DNA from: Diospyros lotus
Lineage: Eukaryota; Streptophyta; Magnoliopsida; Ericales; Ebenaceae
Direction of reading: 5' to 3'
Assembly (NCBI RefSeq): GCF_014633365.1
Contig: NC_068350.1
Coordinates: 4,965,001 to 5,029,000 of the forward strand
Length of the DNA: 64,000 bases
Each line of letters starts with the position of its first letter. The stretch's first letter is position 1. The notes beneath the pieces were generated by a model, which ran no database searches, was not told the DNA's origin, and saw only the letters and a list, made by a program, of their open reading frames with translations. The position numbers and the translations under genes were made by a program. Shown piece after piece: positions 22,141-42,870 of this stretch.

Positions 22141-23534
22141 AGTGCTACGTGTTATGTGATTTTCTTTTCTTTGCTGAAACGGTGGCAATTGACAACAGAA
22201 TCCAAAGAAGCCAATGATGCAAAATCATGGAGCAAGGAGAGAAGCCAGAGATGATGCTAAAAGTCAAAACACACAAATAAATAAATAAACAAGATTTGAA
22301 AGGAGAATTTCAAATTTCCATTGAAACCAGCTGCGATGTCCTCACTCACTCAGTCACTCACAGTAATCAAGAAACCTTCTTCTTCTTCTTCTTCTTCTTC
22401 TTCTTCTTCTTCTTCTTCTTCCTCTTCACTGCTTTGCTGAATAAAAACAACACTTTTCCACTTTGTGCTTCCCTCCAAATCAAAGCATTAGATTTTGTCT
22501 CTTCTCTCACTTTCTCTTGCTTTCTTTCTTCCTTCCTTCCCAAACAAATTGTCCAATAAATAAATAAATAAAAACCCACATCAAGACATCCTCAATCCAA
22601 TCAATTTCAAGGCCTCCGAAAATCTATATATAAACTATTTTCATCATTCAACTGTAATTCTTTGATAAAGAGAGTTATAATGTCATTAATATGAATGGAG
22701 CTCTCCAATTTAATTTAATTTAATTGAGAATCTATGATGATGATTAAATTTATTTTTATTTTTTTAAAAAAATAAAATTAAATTAATATTCTTGAAGGGG
22801 GTGCTGGGGTGGATGCTTTCTTTAGGCAAAGTTGAAAAAAGAAAAAGGGGGGTCTGAGGAGGTGCTTTGATGATCTTTTACTCAATTCCATTTTGAGAGG
22901 AGTGTTGTGTTGGGTGTGGGAACATCAATCATTCATGCAACCTCCCTCCCCTTTCATTCTCCATCATTCATTCATTCATTCCCCTCCCCTCCCCTCCTTT
23001 TTTACTTTTCTTTTCCCTCTACTATTAATTTTATTTATTTATATATTTTATATTAATAAATATCAAATTTCTATATTTAAATAACCTTCCCTCTTTCCTT
23101 AATCATACTCCTCCCAATCCCATGCCAGCTGGCAGCTGCCAAGAAAATGCACATCCAAAATAATAATATAGTCTATTTATTATTATTATTATTATTATTA
23201 ATTAAAATAATATGACACCAACATCATTACCTCAACCTTAAGTTGATTTAGCTACTCAATTATTTATATATATTCTATCATCATTATAAATAAATGGAAT
23301 AAAAAATAACTTAATAAACATCATTTCACATAAATAAATAATTAATTAATTAATTCGTCTTGTGTTTATTATGCTCCTTCCTTCGGTTGGAGCGTAACTT
23401 TTTCTTTTCAAGAATTTTATTTTCATACATTTAATACCTTTCACAAAATATAAATTTGAAAATAAAATTATTATTTCTTTATATTTTAAAAGCCAAGGTC
23501 GTCATCCTCTTCCCGCCTTGAAGGCTGCAACTCC
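22141..23534. other. PXC1 upstream region with microsatellites
   Basis: No gene is supported. A (TTC)n microsatellite of about 16 units spans 22376-22423 and causes long spurious Phe or Lys frames. Pyrimidine-rich stretches (22940-23030), an (ATT)n run (23180-23200) and AAATAA repeats also occur. The segment next to the kinase gene presumably holds its promoter and 5' leader, but no convincing TATA box stands out. Confidence 0.55.
22376..22423. repeat. (TTC)n microsatellite
   Basis: About 16 uninterrupted TTC units, ending in TCCTCTTC. This should be highly length-variable between individuals. Confidence 0.9.
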
Positions 23535-26005
23535 ATGGCCCTTTCTTCTCTCGCTTCTCTCTCTCTTCTCCTTCTCCTATGCCTCTCTCTCTCCCGGCTC
23601 TCTCTTTCTATACCCACCAATGACACCGCCGCCCTCTCCCTCTTCCAGTCCGACACCGACGCTCACGGCATACTCCTCTCCAACTGGACGCTCTCTGCTG
23701 ACGCCGGCGACGCCTGCTCCGCCTCCTGGCGAGGCGTCCGCTGCTCCAACGGCCGGGTCATCGCCCTCTCCCTCCCCTCCCTCGACCTCCGCGGTCCCAT
23801 CGCCGCCCTATCGGCCCTCGATCAGCTCCGCCTCCTCGACCTCCACGGCAACCGCCTCAATGGCACCCTTGACGCCCTCACCAACTGCACCCGCTTGAAG
23901 CTCCTCTACCTCTCCAACAACGATTTCTCAAACCAGATTCCGTCTTCCATCTCTTCGCTCACTAAAATTCTCCGATTAGACCTCTCCAACAACAACTTGA
24001 AAGGTCCGATTCCGGACTCGCTTTCGAACCTGACCCGCCTCCTCACGCTCCGCCTCCAGAACAACGAGCTCTCCGGACCGGTTCCTGGATTTCTCGGCTC
24101 AATTCCTGGGCTCAAGGAACTCAATTTATCCAACAATGAGTTTTATGGCCACTTACAGGAGAGTTTACGGGGCAAGTTCGGGGACCCGAGCTTTTCAGGC
24201 AACGAAGGTCTTTGCGGATCGGGTCCGTTGCCAGTCTGTTCCTTCTCAAACGCCCCTCCGGCCACGGCTTCGGCCCAGACTGTTCCGTCGAATCCTAGTT
24301 CGCTACCTTCCACCACCATAATTGACGAGAACAAGAAACCGTCCCGGAAAGGCCTTAATCCAGGCGCCATAGTTGCAATTGTGGTTGCCAATTCCGTCGT
24401 CTTGCTGGTGATCACGTCGTTTCTTGTGGCTTACTATTGTGGAAGAAACTCGAGAGATTCGAGTTCGAGATCGGATACAGAGAGCGCAAAGAGAAGAAGC
24501 TCGAGTAGCTACACCACCGAGAAGAAGGTCTACGCCGGAGACAGTGACGGCACGAACGCGACCGATGGGAGCAAGCTGGCATTCTTCGACAGGAAGAAGC
24601 AGTTTGAACTGGAGGATTTGCTTCGGGCATCGGCGGAGATGCTCGGGAAAGGAAGCCTTGGAACGGTGTATAAGGCGGTGCTGGACGACGGCTACACTGT
24701 GGCGGTGAAGCGGCTGAAAGACGCCAACCCTTGCGCTAGGAAGGAGTTCGAGCAGTACATGGATGTGATCGGAAAGGTCAAGCATCCGAACATCGTCCGG
24801 CTTCGAGCTTACTACTACGCTAAAGAGGAGAAACTTCTCGTCTACGACTATCTCCCCAATGGAAGCTTGCATTCACTTCTCCACGGTAAGAACAGTTTCC
24901 TTCCCTGTTTAATGCCCACCATTTTGTTTGTATTTTCTTTTGCTTATTAAGGGTAAGTCTTGAGCCCGAAAGAACACTTTGTGGGTAGAGGGAGCTATCC
25001 CCCTGCCATGAGGGTAGGCCTCAACAGGATGGTTTGCTCGAGCAACACTTAATTAGTTGTTGTCTACAAGAATCGATAGTATCCATTCTTAGATTTGAGT
25101 GACAACGTCAAAGCCCCGTTACTCTTAAACCCTACTTTAACGTGAGAAGCAACACATCAAGCGTTAAATGATGGAGCAAAGCCACTCTTGGGGGTCTATC
25201 ATGCGACCCTCCACACAAGCACCAGCAGGCTTACCACCCTAGGGACATGTTTTTGATAATCCCATGGATGTATAATTGATGATGTTAACTTGTTGATGTT
25301 GATGTGTGGTCGTTTATGCAATTAGGAAACCGCGGTCCTGGGAGAATTCCTCTAGATTGGACAACAAGGATCAGCTTGGTGTTGGGAGCGGCGCGAGGGC
25401 TAGCCAGGATCCATACAGAGTACTCTGCAACAGCAATTCCCCATGGAAATGTGAAATCATCCAATGTTTTGCTCGACAAAAATGGAGTTGCCTGCATTTC
25501 TGATTTTGGGCTAGCGTTGCTTTTGAACCCAGCTCATGCAACGGCAAGGCTGGGCGGATACAGAGCGCCAGAACAAACCGAAGTCAAGAGGCTCTCCCAG
25601 AAGGCAGATGTCTACAGTTTCGGAGTCCTGTTACTGGAAGTGCTCACTGGCAGAGCCCCGTCCCGGTACCTGTCCCCGTCCCGGCCCCGCCTTGAGGAGG
25701 AGGAGCAGGCGGTGGACTTGCCCAGATGGGTCCTATCAGTGGTGAAGGACGAGTGGACGGCAGAAGTGTTTGATCAGGAGCTGCTCAGGTACAAGAACAT
25801 TGAGGAGGAGCTTGTGGCAATGCTGCAAGTTGGGCTGGCATGTGTGTCGCCACAGCCTGAGAAAAGGCCAACTATGGCTGAAGTTGCCAAGATGATTGAG
25901 GACATCAGGGTGGAGCAGTCGCCACTCGGGGAAGATTACGACGAGTCACGCAACTCGCTCTCGCCATCGCTTGCCACCACTGAGGAGGCGCTCGCCGGCT
26001 ACTGA
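23535..26005 (+). CDS. PXC1: LRR receptor-like kinase, PXC1-like
   Basis: Exons are 23535-24885 and 25326-26005; the 440-bp GT-AG intron splits the Gly codon of HSLLHG. The product is 676 aa. It has a signal peptide (about 1-25), a Cys pair around CSASWRGVRC (61-70), about five leucine-rich repeats (75-215), one membrane helix (about 277-302), a Ser-rich juxtamembrane part and a kinase domain (about 365-640). The glycine-rich loop GKGSLGTVYK (371-380), Lys392 of VAVK and DFG (510-512) are present, but the catalytic-loop HRD is HGN (490-492). It therefore lacks the catalytic Asp and is probably a weak or dead kinase. The tail EQSPLGEDYDESRNSLSPSL and segment RKQFELEDLLRASAEMLGKG match Arabidopsis PXC1 (At2g36570) as I remember it, a xylem-expressed receptor promoting secondary wall formation. 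The ligand is unknown. Confidence 0.93.
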
Positions 26006-27102
26006 TGCCGGTGCTCTCTTGACGATCCTAGCATCTTCTCCCATTGCACCGACTTATTGCTAATCATTATTGTTTCGTGCTCTCTGTTCTCAGTATCTAT
26101 GGATTTTCCTACTGGTTTTCTTTCATCCCAACCTTGTAATATTTGTATGCTTTATCCTTAGTTTGTTTCTGGTATGTAATGCAGCTTTGACATTTCGAGT
26201 TCCTTGCCAGTCACTTTTTCTGCAGGCACCAATCCATAATTTACAACAGCCCTTTTTCTTCCCACTTTCGTCCTGTTCTTATGAGGATGGGATGAGATTT
26301 AATAACAATGGCAAAGTCATAGCATTTTTGTGAAAAGTAACAGTAAATCAAGATTATGGACAAACACCACTCTCCCGACCGTTTATGTTTAAAGTCAGAG
26401 TCTCACATACTTAAAACGCCCTTTCTCGTGTTTTATGTTTCAATTCATAGAGCTACACTCAAATCAGAATCACAAAGTTGAACAATAAGTGCATGGCAAG
26501 AAAAGGATGCCATGAAAACAAAAGAAAATGGAAAGAAAGTTGACATCCTGCCCCTTACTATTCTTTGCCTTTATTTGAAACAATCATCCATTCCTCTCCT
26601 TTTTCACTGTCACCAACTCATTGCTGATGGAAAAAAGGCAAGCAAACACATCCACGTCTATCTAGCAGTGGCAGGGGACAGTTTCTTTTCACCTTTCACT
26701 AAAGTCAAGAGTTCTTCAGAACCTGTGGTGGTCACATCTCTCCATATTTATTCTTTACCAAGGAGAGGCAGCTTCCATGAACTGCCTAAAATTCCAGTAA
26801 AAACCTTTGGATGCTGTCGAAAGTTTACATTACAGTGGAAAAATCTATTTGACTCGAGCATAATCTGCTGATCAACAAAGCATGATGAGTCATTTATATC
26901 ATACGTAACAAAATTACAACCATAAACCAACAGCTGTGGTACAGTTTAAAACACCTACAGCAAGTCAAAAGTCCTATCATACTCAGCAACATTAATCCAT
27001 CATGGTGCAGCATGACCTACCATTATCATTAAGGAGCTGCAGAAAGAAACATGCCACGAGCACTTGCATCATTGAACATTTTGAGCCAGTTTTTTTTTTT
27101 TT

Positions 27103-27133
<31 letters not shown>

Positions 27134-27532
27134 GGGGGCGCTCTTGAAACCACTATCAATTAATCCATTTGAGTCGACTCTGCTCCCCCACTAATTACTG
27201 GGAGAAGTTGGAACAATTTACAAGCATGAGAAATACCCGAGAAAGAACAAGAAGGCAATGATCAAAGCAAGTCATGGATCATGTTGTTATTACTGTAGAC
27301 AATGAGTTAACAGCACAAGCATATTAGAAGCTTATGTTCTATAGCATAACACAACGGGAGAAGTCCTAACCAGTGTGGTTTCTTGCTGAGATCTGCCCTA
27401 ACACGATTGGGATTATCCCATACACAAGTTCAAAATCACCTCTTACTTCCAGAGAGAGCCACCAATTTTATTCCACCTCACAATCACATGTTGAAATGCC
27501 AAGCATTATATCTATATGATGATCCCCAAGAA
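26006..27532. other. Intergenic between convergent PXC1 and UMP kinase genes
   Basis: The two flanking genes are transcribed towards each other, so both 3' untranslated regions should lie here. No coding region is supported. The 87- and 119-codon frames at 26070 and 26512 have no recognisable domain and probably read through untranslated DNA. Confidence 0.55.
27090..27138. repeat. Homopolymer block T23 followed by G26
   Basis: Uninterrupted T23 (27090-27112) passes directly into G26 (27113-27138). G runs this long are rare in plant nuclear DNA. It may be a real mononucleotide repeat or a consensus error. Confidence 0.85.
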
Positions 27533-36140
<8,608 letters not shown>

Positions 36141-39100
36141 GGGAGGGACGTTAGGGTTAGGGCTCGTCCGGAGACGACGTTAGATCGGTGGGTGGGAGCG
36201 CGATCACATGGTTAACGTGCCGTGAGATGGTACCGTCACAGTTTGTCCCGGTCCCGTTAAGTTGGGCAAACAGCGTGCAGCCACATGGACGGGGCCAGAT
36301 TTGGTAAGAATCGCATGACCTGTTATGGTATATTACGGTTACCCCCTTATACTAATGGTTCTATGACATTTATCCCCTCAAACTATTGAATGTTACATTC
36401 CCACCCATTAGGGTGAGAAACAAAAAAAAAAAAAAAAACTAAACCGCTCAAATCAGCCAAAGTAAACGGTTCCAAACCATTAAACCACAATTTCATAAAT
36501 TAGTAGTCCATTATGGTTTGATAATTTTTAAGAACCACTCCAAACAATTTGATTTAAGTTTTGTGCTCTGTTAAATTATGAAATCAATTGATCTTTTCAA
36601 TAAATTAAATTTTTTTCTGGTTTATTTTTTTATTTATATATTTTAATTAATTCTCAAATAAAGTAAGAAATCATAGTATAGGATTATAATGTACATAATT
36701 TTTTACTAATAGTAACAATTATTAACAAATTTCAATATTTTTAATAATTAAAGTTTCTTTGTGTATTAGTATACTTCTTTAATAATTTTTAATTATTTAT
36801 ATTTAAATAAATAATTAAAAGTAAAGTTAGTCGAATATGTGTGACAAGTTTTATATAAAATAATCATAATTTGAATGGTTTTTAATTTTATTCATGCAAA
36901 ATTGAGTTGGGATAATTTATAATTTATTCATGTAAAATTATACATTAAAATAGTATTTGTTAATTAATATATAGATTGAAAAAAATAAAATATAAAAAAA
37001 ATATTTCAGATAAAATATTTTTCATTGAATTTGTTAAATTTATTTCACAACGCTTAAAAAAAAGTTAAGTGACTTTTTATCTAAAATTATTCAAATAAAT
37101 TTAAAATTCCCACTTTTAGATAAATTTATTTTAGACCATATAGATAAAAAAAAAAAATAGCCCATGTTTCCCCCTATGCATCCCAAAAAATTTAACAAAT
37201 AATTTGATTAAAAATTTTAAAATACTTATCAGTTTTATCTTGACTATTATATATTTTGATTTGAAAAATATTTTAATCTTATCTTGATATAATTTTATAT
37301 TTCTCATTTTAACAAATGCTACCTAATTAATTATTTTGTTGGTAAAATATTATGGACATAAGCATATTTTTGCTAATATTAAATGATCTATTACATATGT
37401 TTAATTATGAACCCTAATTTTTTGTTATGAGTAATCAACCCTACTTTTATTAAGCCTGTTTTATTTACTATTTAGTTCTTATATATGGAATTTTAAAAAT
37501 AAGTAGCCTTATTAAATAACATGCTGAATTTTTATTTTTTCGATAAAATGAAAACCAAATATAGAAAATAAAAACATGAAAGTTAAAACCAAATACAAAT
37601 AGGTCCTTAGTTTGTATCTCTGCTTCATTTGTAATGTTTAGGGTTTATTGGATTTTGGAAAAATGCTAACTTATAATATTTTATACAAAAATAGACTCTA
37701 TTTTTAACTAAAATATATTTTTATTATTTACTTATCAAAGAGATACAGCTAAAGATAATTTTTCAAAGTGGAATCTTCGTTTGTGGGCAACTTTCCTTTT
37801 GGTGTAAACTGGGCCAAAATTGGGCCTAGCTAAAGTCCACAACAAAGTATGAATGAGGCCCAAAGCCTACTCATATATTGGGCTTCTGCAAAATTCTGTT
37901 TGCCTCCCCTTACTTCTGTAATTATTTTTTATTTTCCATTCAGTTCACTCATTGCATAATATTCCAAATTATTTTAATTATGTATCTCGTATTTTAATAA
38001 ACTGTCACTTCAACTTCACCATAAATCTATCTCATTTTCAAATATCTTTTTTCTTACACTATCATATTTCACAAATGATAGTATTCAAACATTGAACCTT
38101 AAATTTTAATGTTTTTTAAATTTATTTTTAATACTTTTGAGTAAGAAAAAAATACCCATTTTAAATAAGGCTAAAATTTACTTAGTCAAAAGAAAAAACA
38201 CAAAATAAGGCTACAATTTCTTTTACAAGCTTTTATGTTTAAGGAACAAATCAAGCAATAAAAAAAAATTGAAATAAAATTAAATTTACATAGTTGGGCA
38301 AAAAATTGATCATGTCCATGATCGCACTGTGTATTTTTTATTATTTAAAAATTATATTCACGTATTTATATATGAAGATTAAGATAAAAATAGAATCTCT
38401 AATTTAGACTTAGGTAAGAGAATGCTACATTTATAAGAATTATTATTATATCCACCGAGAGGAGGAGGCTCACAATTCGAAGAGAAAGAGAAGAAGACAA
38501 AATGAAGGAGAGGATGGGTAAGAAGGGCAAGGAAGTCACAGCCACATGCCCTTTCAAGGAAGTCACGTGCTCCCAATTTTGCCAACCAAACGGAACTTCA
38601 TCAGAAAAACAAATAGAAGAGTTGGGGATTGAATTGTGCCATAGCGGAAGGGGTGAAAAGTCATACTTGCCATCGTTTTAAACTTTGTGCCGTGGAGGAT
38701 GCGGTTAAGTGATTGCTTTCTCCTTCCAACTTCAGGCCTTTTCATTGATCTTGCACTTCTTCCGAGGCTTCTCATTTCACACATTTAGGTCCATTTGATC
38801 GCAAGGTAAAATTTAAATGGAAAAAAAATAAATTTTAGAAAATTAAATTATAGAAAAAATGAATTTTTTGAAATTAAAATTTTAACCTGTTTGATTGATA
38901 TAATTTTTTATTTGAAAAATGATATTATTTTCTATTTTTTGATGTTTGATTAGTAATATTTTTCATAAAATTTGATCATTTTTCATGAAGTTTAATGATA
39001 AAAATATATTAAAAAATATTAAATTTTACACAAAAAAATTAAAATAATAATATATTTTAAATTAATTAAATTATTTTCTCAAACAAATAAAACTAAAAAA

Positions 39101-40758
39101 TTATTATTTTTTTGTTTTTCAAAGAAATAATTTATATAAAATATTTTTTCTTTTTTCTTTTTATATATTTATATTTATTAATTATTAAAAATACAAAATA
39201 TAAATAATTTGTAAACTCTCCCCACCCACCTGCCCTTCTCCCTCCTCCCCTAATCGCCACCTATCCTCTGTTTTCAATTGTCTAGAAAATTCCATCTCCT
39301 ACCCTAAGGAATTTGATTTTCATAATTTGAAGGAAAATGGTCTCACGTGACCATTGCAGGAAAAATGATTTTCCTAAAGGTACATGATATCTATTTTGTG
39401 AACGTTTGTTAAAATTAATAAGGTAAAATTATATTAATATAATATAAAAATATTTTATGAATTATAAAATGATAAAAATAAAGTTAAAAAGTATTTTAAA
39501 ATTTTTATTAAATTATTTATTAATTTTTTTAAAATACTTAGAGAATATATGTATTATTTTTTTTTCTCTGTAAAGTCTATAATAAATTTATCTAAAAGAA
39601 AAAAAAATTATCTAAAAAATTTCAAATAATAAATCACGTGACTTTTTTTAAAAGTTATCAGATAAATTTAATAAATATAATAAAAATTATTTTTATTTAA
39701 AATATTTTTCATATTTCATTTTTTTTAATCTATATATTAGTTAATAAATAATACCATAATATATAAACTATATCTCATATTATATCCAAATTTGCTTAAA
39801 TATGGGTACTATATTTAGTATGATACTTACGAGTAAGATTATGTCACTTGTACATCAAAGGCTATACACGCACGTAAATAATTAAAATATCTCTTACGTG
39901 TCATCTTCTCGCTTCACTATCTTGAATAAGGGATATTTTAATCATAATTTTACTATCTCATGCCATCTCGTCATCTTAGATGATAATATCATTTCAATTA
40001 TATTATATAATTTAAGATGTACTTTAAAAAATACAAATAACATTTTTTACAAGTATGATGACATCGACAGGACCTCCTTATAGAGATGTGGGTCTGGCCT
40101 AATCTATGTGGCCCATAGCTTGACCCACAAAAATGCCCCACTCTATCTAAACTACTATCATGTTACTCATTTGGCCTGTCTTACATTTAAAAAAAATAAA
40201 AAATAAAAGGACTCACAGAGTGAATTGTTCTCTTAAACCCATTCGGCCTGTTTAAAATGGTCAACTAAGCCGGCGAAGGGCTCACTTGACCCGGGGTTAG
40301 CCATGCTGCCCCTTTTTGGATTTGGGGTTTGGGTTTGGTTTGACCTGAATTGCATCATTCTCAAGAGTTGTAGGCTGTGAAGCAGGGTATCTCCAGCACA
40401 TATGGCTTATTTGGTCAACAAAGGGAGAAGTGTGAAATGCAACACGTAGTTGTTGGATCTTTCTTGATAAGGGTATCAAAGGTAAATAATTGTGGTGACA
40501 ACGTCATTAATTAGTCGCCCTCCACTCCTCAAGCTAAACTCACCGGAAATCAAGTCATAGAGTGCTATAAATATGAGTTTTCTTGCCTATTCTTCTTCCA
40601 TTTGTTTTTTTGCTTGTTTTCTTCTTGGAGAGTTGTAGAGATGAATGCCTAAGATTATGCCATGTCATCAATTTAGGGAAGGTCAAGCGAGGTAGGGGCA
40701 TTGGTTGGTGTTCCTCCCCATATTATAAATTTCTATGGGCTTTCCTATGGGCTTTCCT
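36141..40758. other. AT-rich intergenic, repeat-like, no gene seen
   Basis: The first 200-300 bp must include the promoter and 5' leader of the UMP kinase gene; no clear TATA box was found. The remainder is very AT-rich with A- and T-runs. A segment near 38790-39400, with repeated TTTTnATAAAATTTGAT-type words and a pyrimidine-rich middle, resembles the TIR elements described elsewhere here, but I could not fix its ends. The 68- and 73-codon minus-strand frames at 38379 and 38563 have no recognisable domain. Confidence 0.5.
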
Positions 40759-41496
40759 TAAGATACGTTTGATTGTTGTTAGCATGAAATTTGAGTAAAA
40801 AAAATTTATTTTATAGGTAATTGAATTGTCTAGAATTAAATTTTAGAAAAAAATATTAACTAAGGTATTTAATTAGTTTAAATTTCTAGCTAGAAATTAT
40901 TATTTTTTTTTAATTTTGATGTTTAATTTTCATACATATAAATATATATACACGTGTATATATATATATATAATTATAGCTGCAAATGAGATGGTGATGA
41001 GGAAGAAGACGAAGGAGAAAGACCGTCATCACTGGTCATCGCAGCTGTCGCTGGTCGAGTTTCTCCTGTCGCAATCGTTGTCACTAGCCGAACTTCCCCC
41101 ATCGCTATCGTCGTCACTAGCCAAGCTTCCCCATCGCCATTGCTGTCGAGCTTCCCCTGTCACCATTGTCGTCATTGGCCGAGCTTTCCCTATCGCCATC
41201 ATTGCATAGCTTCCCTTGCCTCTCGCTTGCTACCATGTCAGATAGCTTCGAATGATTTGTAGATATGAATGATTTGCAGAGAGGAAGACAATAGAGTTGA
41301 TTTTTCATTTCTTTGGAAAATCTATTCCAGCTCTCATAGGAAAATGTTTTCCAGCAAAACTAGCAAATGGGTATCACATGATTCAAAATGGGAAAATAAA
41401 TTACTTAAAAAATTTAACAAGTCAAACAAGCTAGAATTTGGGTGAAAATTGATTATTTTCCATAAAAAAAAAAATTATGCAATCAAAGACACTCTT
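40759..41496. mobile_element. TIR element with GC-rich triplet core
   Basis: Inverted ends are TAAGATACGTTTGATTG on the left and TAAGAGTGTCTTTGATTG on the complement of the right end. AT-rich arms enclose a block at about 41010-41230 made of TCGTCACTAGCC/GCCATTGTCGTC-type triplets. No matching flanking duplication was found and no transposase is present. Confidence 0.5.
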
Positions 41497-42149
41497 ACAC
41501 CCTTATATACTTCACTTCTTTCACTCGTATGCCATTTTCTAGAGAAAAAGCGTGTGTTCGATGTCTTCTACTCAATACTCAATATCTAGTACTCAGTTCA
41601 TTGTGTTTGCTCATCCATCCAACCCCACATTCCTACTTTCATAATTTTATCTTCTTTTAATAATTCACAAAATTGAGGGCTTAGTACTAGTGTAGATGTA
41701 ACACCCTATTTTATACTTTAAGAATGGGTGTTATTGTTTTAGGGTTTTTTTTCCTTAATTTGATTTATGATGCAATATATTATCAAATTTTCTCAAAATT
41801 AAAACAAGAGCATGAAGTATGAAAGATCAAACCTATTTAAAAATTTAGATGACATAAAAGAAATAATCTTATAAAATGCACAAATTACAAGAAAGAGAAG
41901 TCACCTTGATTAGCTAAGGACCAAATTGTAGCTGCCCACTAAAATTCCATAAATGTCTCTTGGTTGCTTTATTCATCCTGAAAAATCACATTAAAAAAGT
42001 TAAAATCTAATTACAAATATTTTCTATAAAATTTCTGAAATTTTCTTAAAAATTTAAAACCCTAATTCACCATTCTTAGGACTTTTTCAGGCAATAGAAA
42101 ATAAATTTCACTACTTAACAACTCAAAACTCGAGTCATTAGGCAAGATA
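41497..42149. other. Intergenic, repeat-like, no gene seen
   Basis: TGTAACACCCTATTTTATAC near 41698 resembles the start of a gypsy LTR (compare the long LTR at 8509), but I could not follow it to a matching end. No coding region is supported. Confidence 0.4.
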
Positions 42150-42870
42150 CGAGATAATGTCATCCATCATGCTCAACTCTTGCATTGATTATAAAGCCTT
42201 GACAATTTCTTCAATGCTCTTCTAGGATAAGGACCCGATGAGAATTGTTTGAAATGCAGTCAGATAGAGTGAGGATGCCATGTTCTACAAAGCGTTGTAA
42301 AATGTGTTTTTCTGAGTAATGAATATGCTTAATTCTAAATGAGCTATAAATCATGTTAAAAGCTCCCTTATGAGGCTCAAATAACCGGCCATGTTCATCT
42401 CTCGTTTCATACCTTTTGAAAACTTACTAGACAACTAGGTTGGAATCTATCTGGTTTATGATATGCTTGGCTCCTGGTCATCTTGTGAGTTTGGCCTAGT
42501 GAGGAAGGTTTCATATTCAGCCATTTTGTTGGATGCCTTGAACTCAAGAAGTTGTACTGCTATGTGTAACCTTCTAAAGTCCAAATGATCAACCCGACCT
42601 TACTCTCTTTGGAATGGGATGATTCGTTCACATAAAAGGTCCAAAATTGCTCGACAGCATTGGGCTCATTCTCTAACCAAGTGTCCTTTGAGATAAAGTC
42701 TGCAAAGGCCTAAGCTTTGATGGTTCGCTTAGGGTAATATTCAATGTCAAACTTACTCAGTTCCATTGCTCACTTAAGTACTCTACTTGAAAATTCAATT
42801 TCACTAAGCATTTGCCTGAGCGGTTGGTCAGTAAAGTTGACATGAACTGGGCATAGGCTAGCTTTTCCAA
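42150..42870 (-). pseudogene. Ty3/gypsy RNase H-region remnant
   Basis: On the minus strand, broken frames spell parts of a gypsy RT-RNase H connection and RNase H domain. They include QMLSEIEFSSRVLK followed by AMELSKFDIEYYPKRTIKAQ (near 42800-42700), then ADFI and FWTFYVNESSH (near 42640), and later LLEFKASNKMAEYETFL (near 42540). Plant Tat/Athila elements have the same order (WAIELSEFDI, then IKAQALADF, then LLEFKASNNEAEYEAL). Stops and frameshifts interrupt it. No LTR or integrase was linked to it. Confidence 0.7.

Noticed and set aside
22296..22579. Open frames of 87 and 70 codons on both strands
   Set aside because: They run through the (TTC)n microsatellite and encode poly-Phe or poly-Lys; no domain and no conserved context.
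23518..24872. Alternative frames of 60-189 codons over PXC1 exon 1
   Set aside because: Shadows of a GC-rich coding exon whose own frame matches a known receptor kinase throughout.
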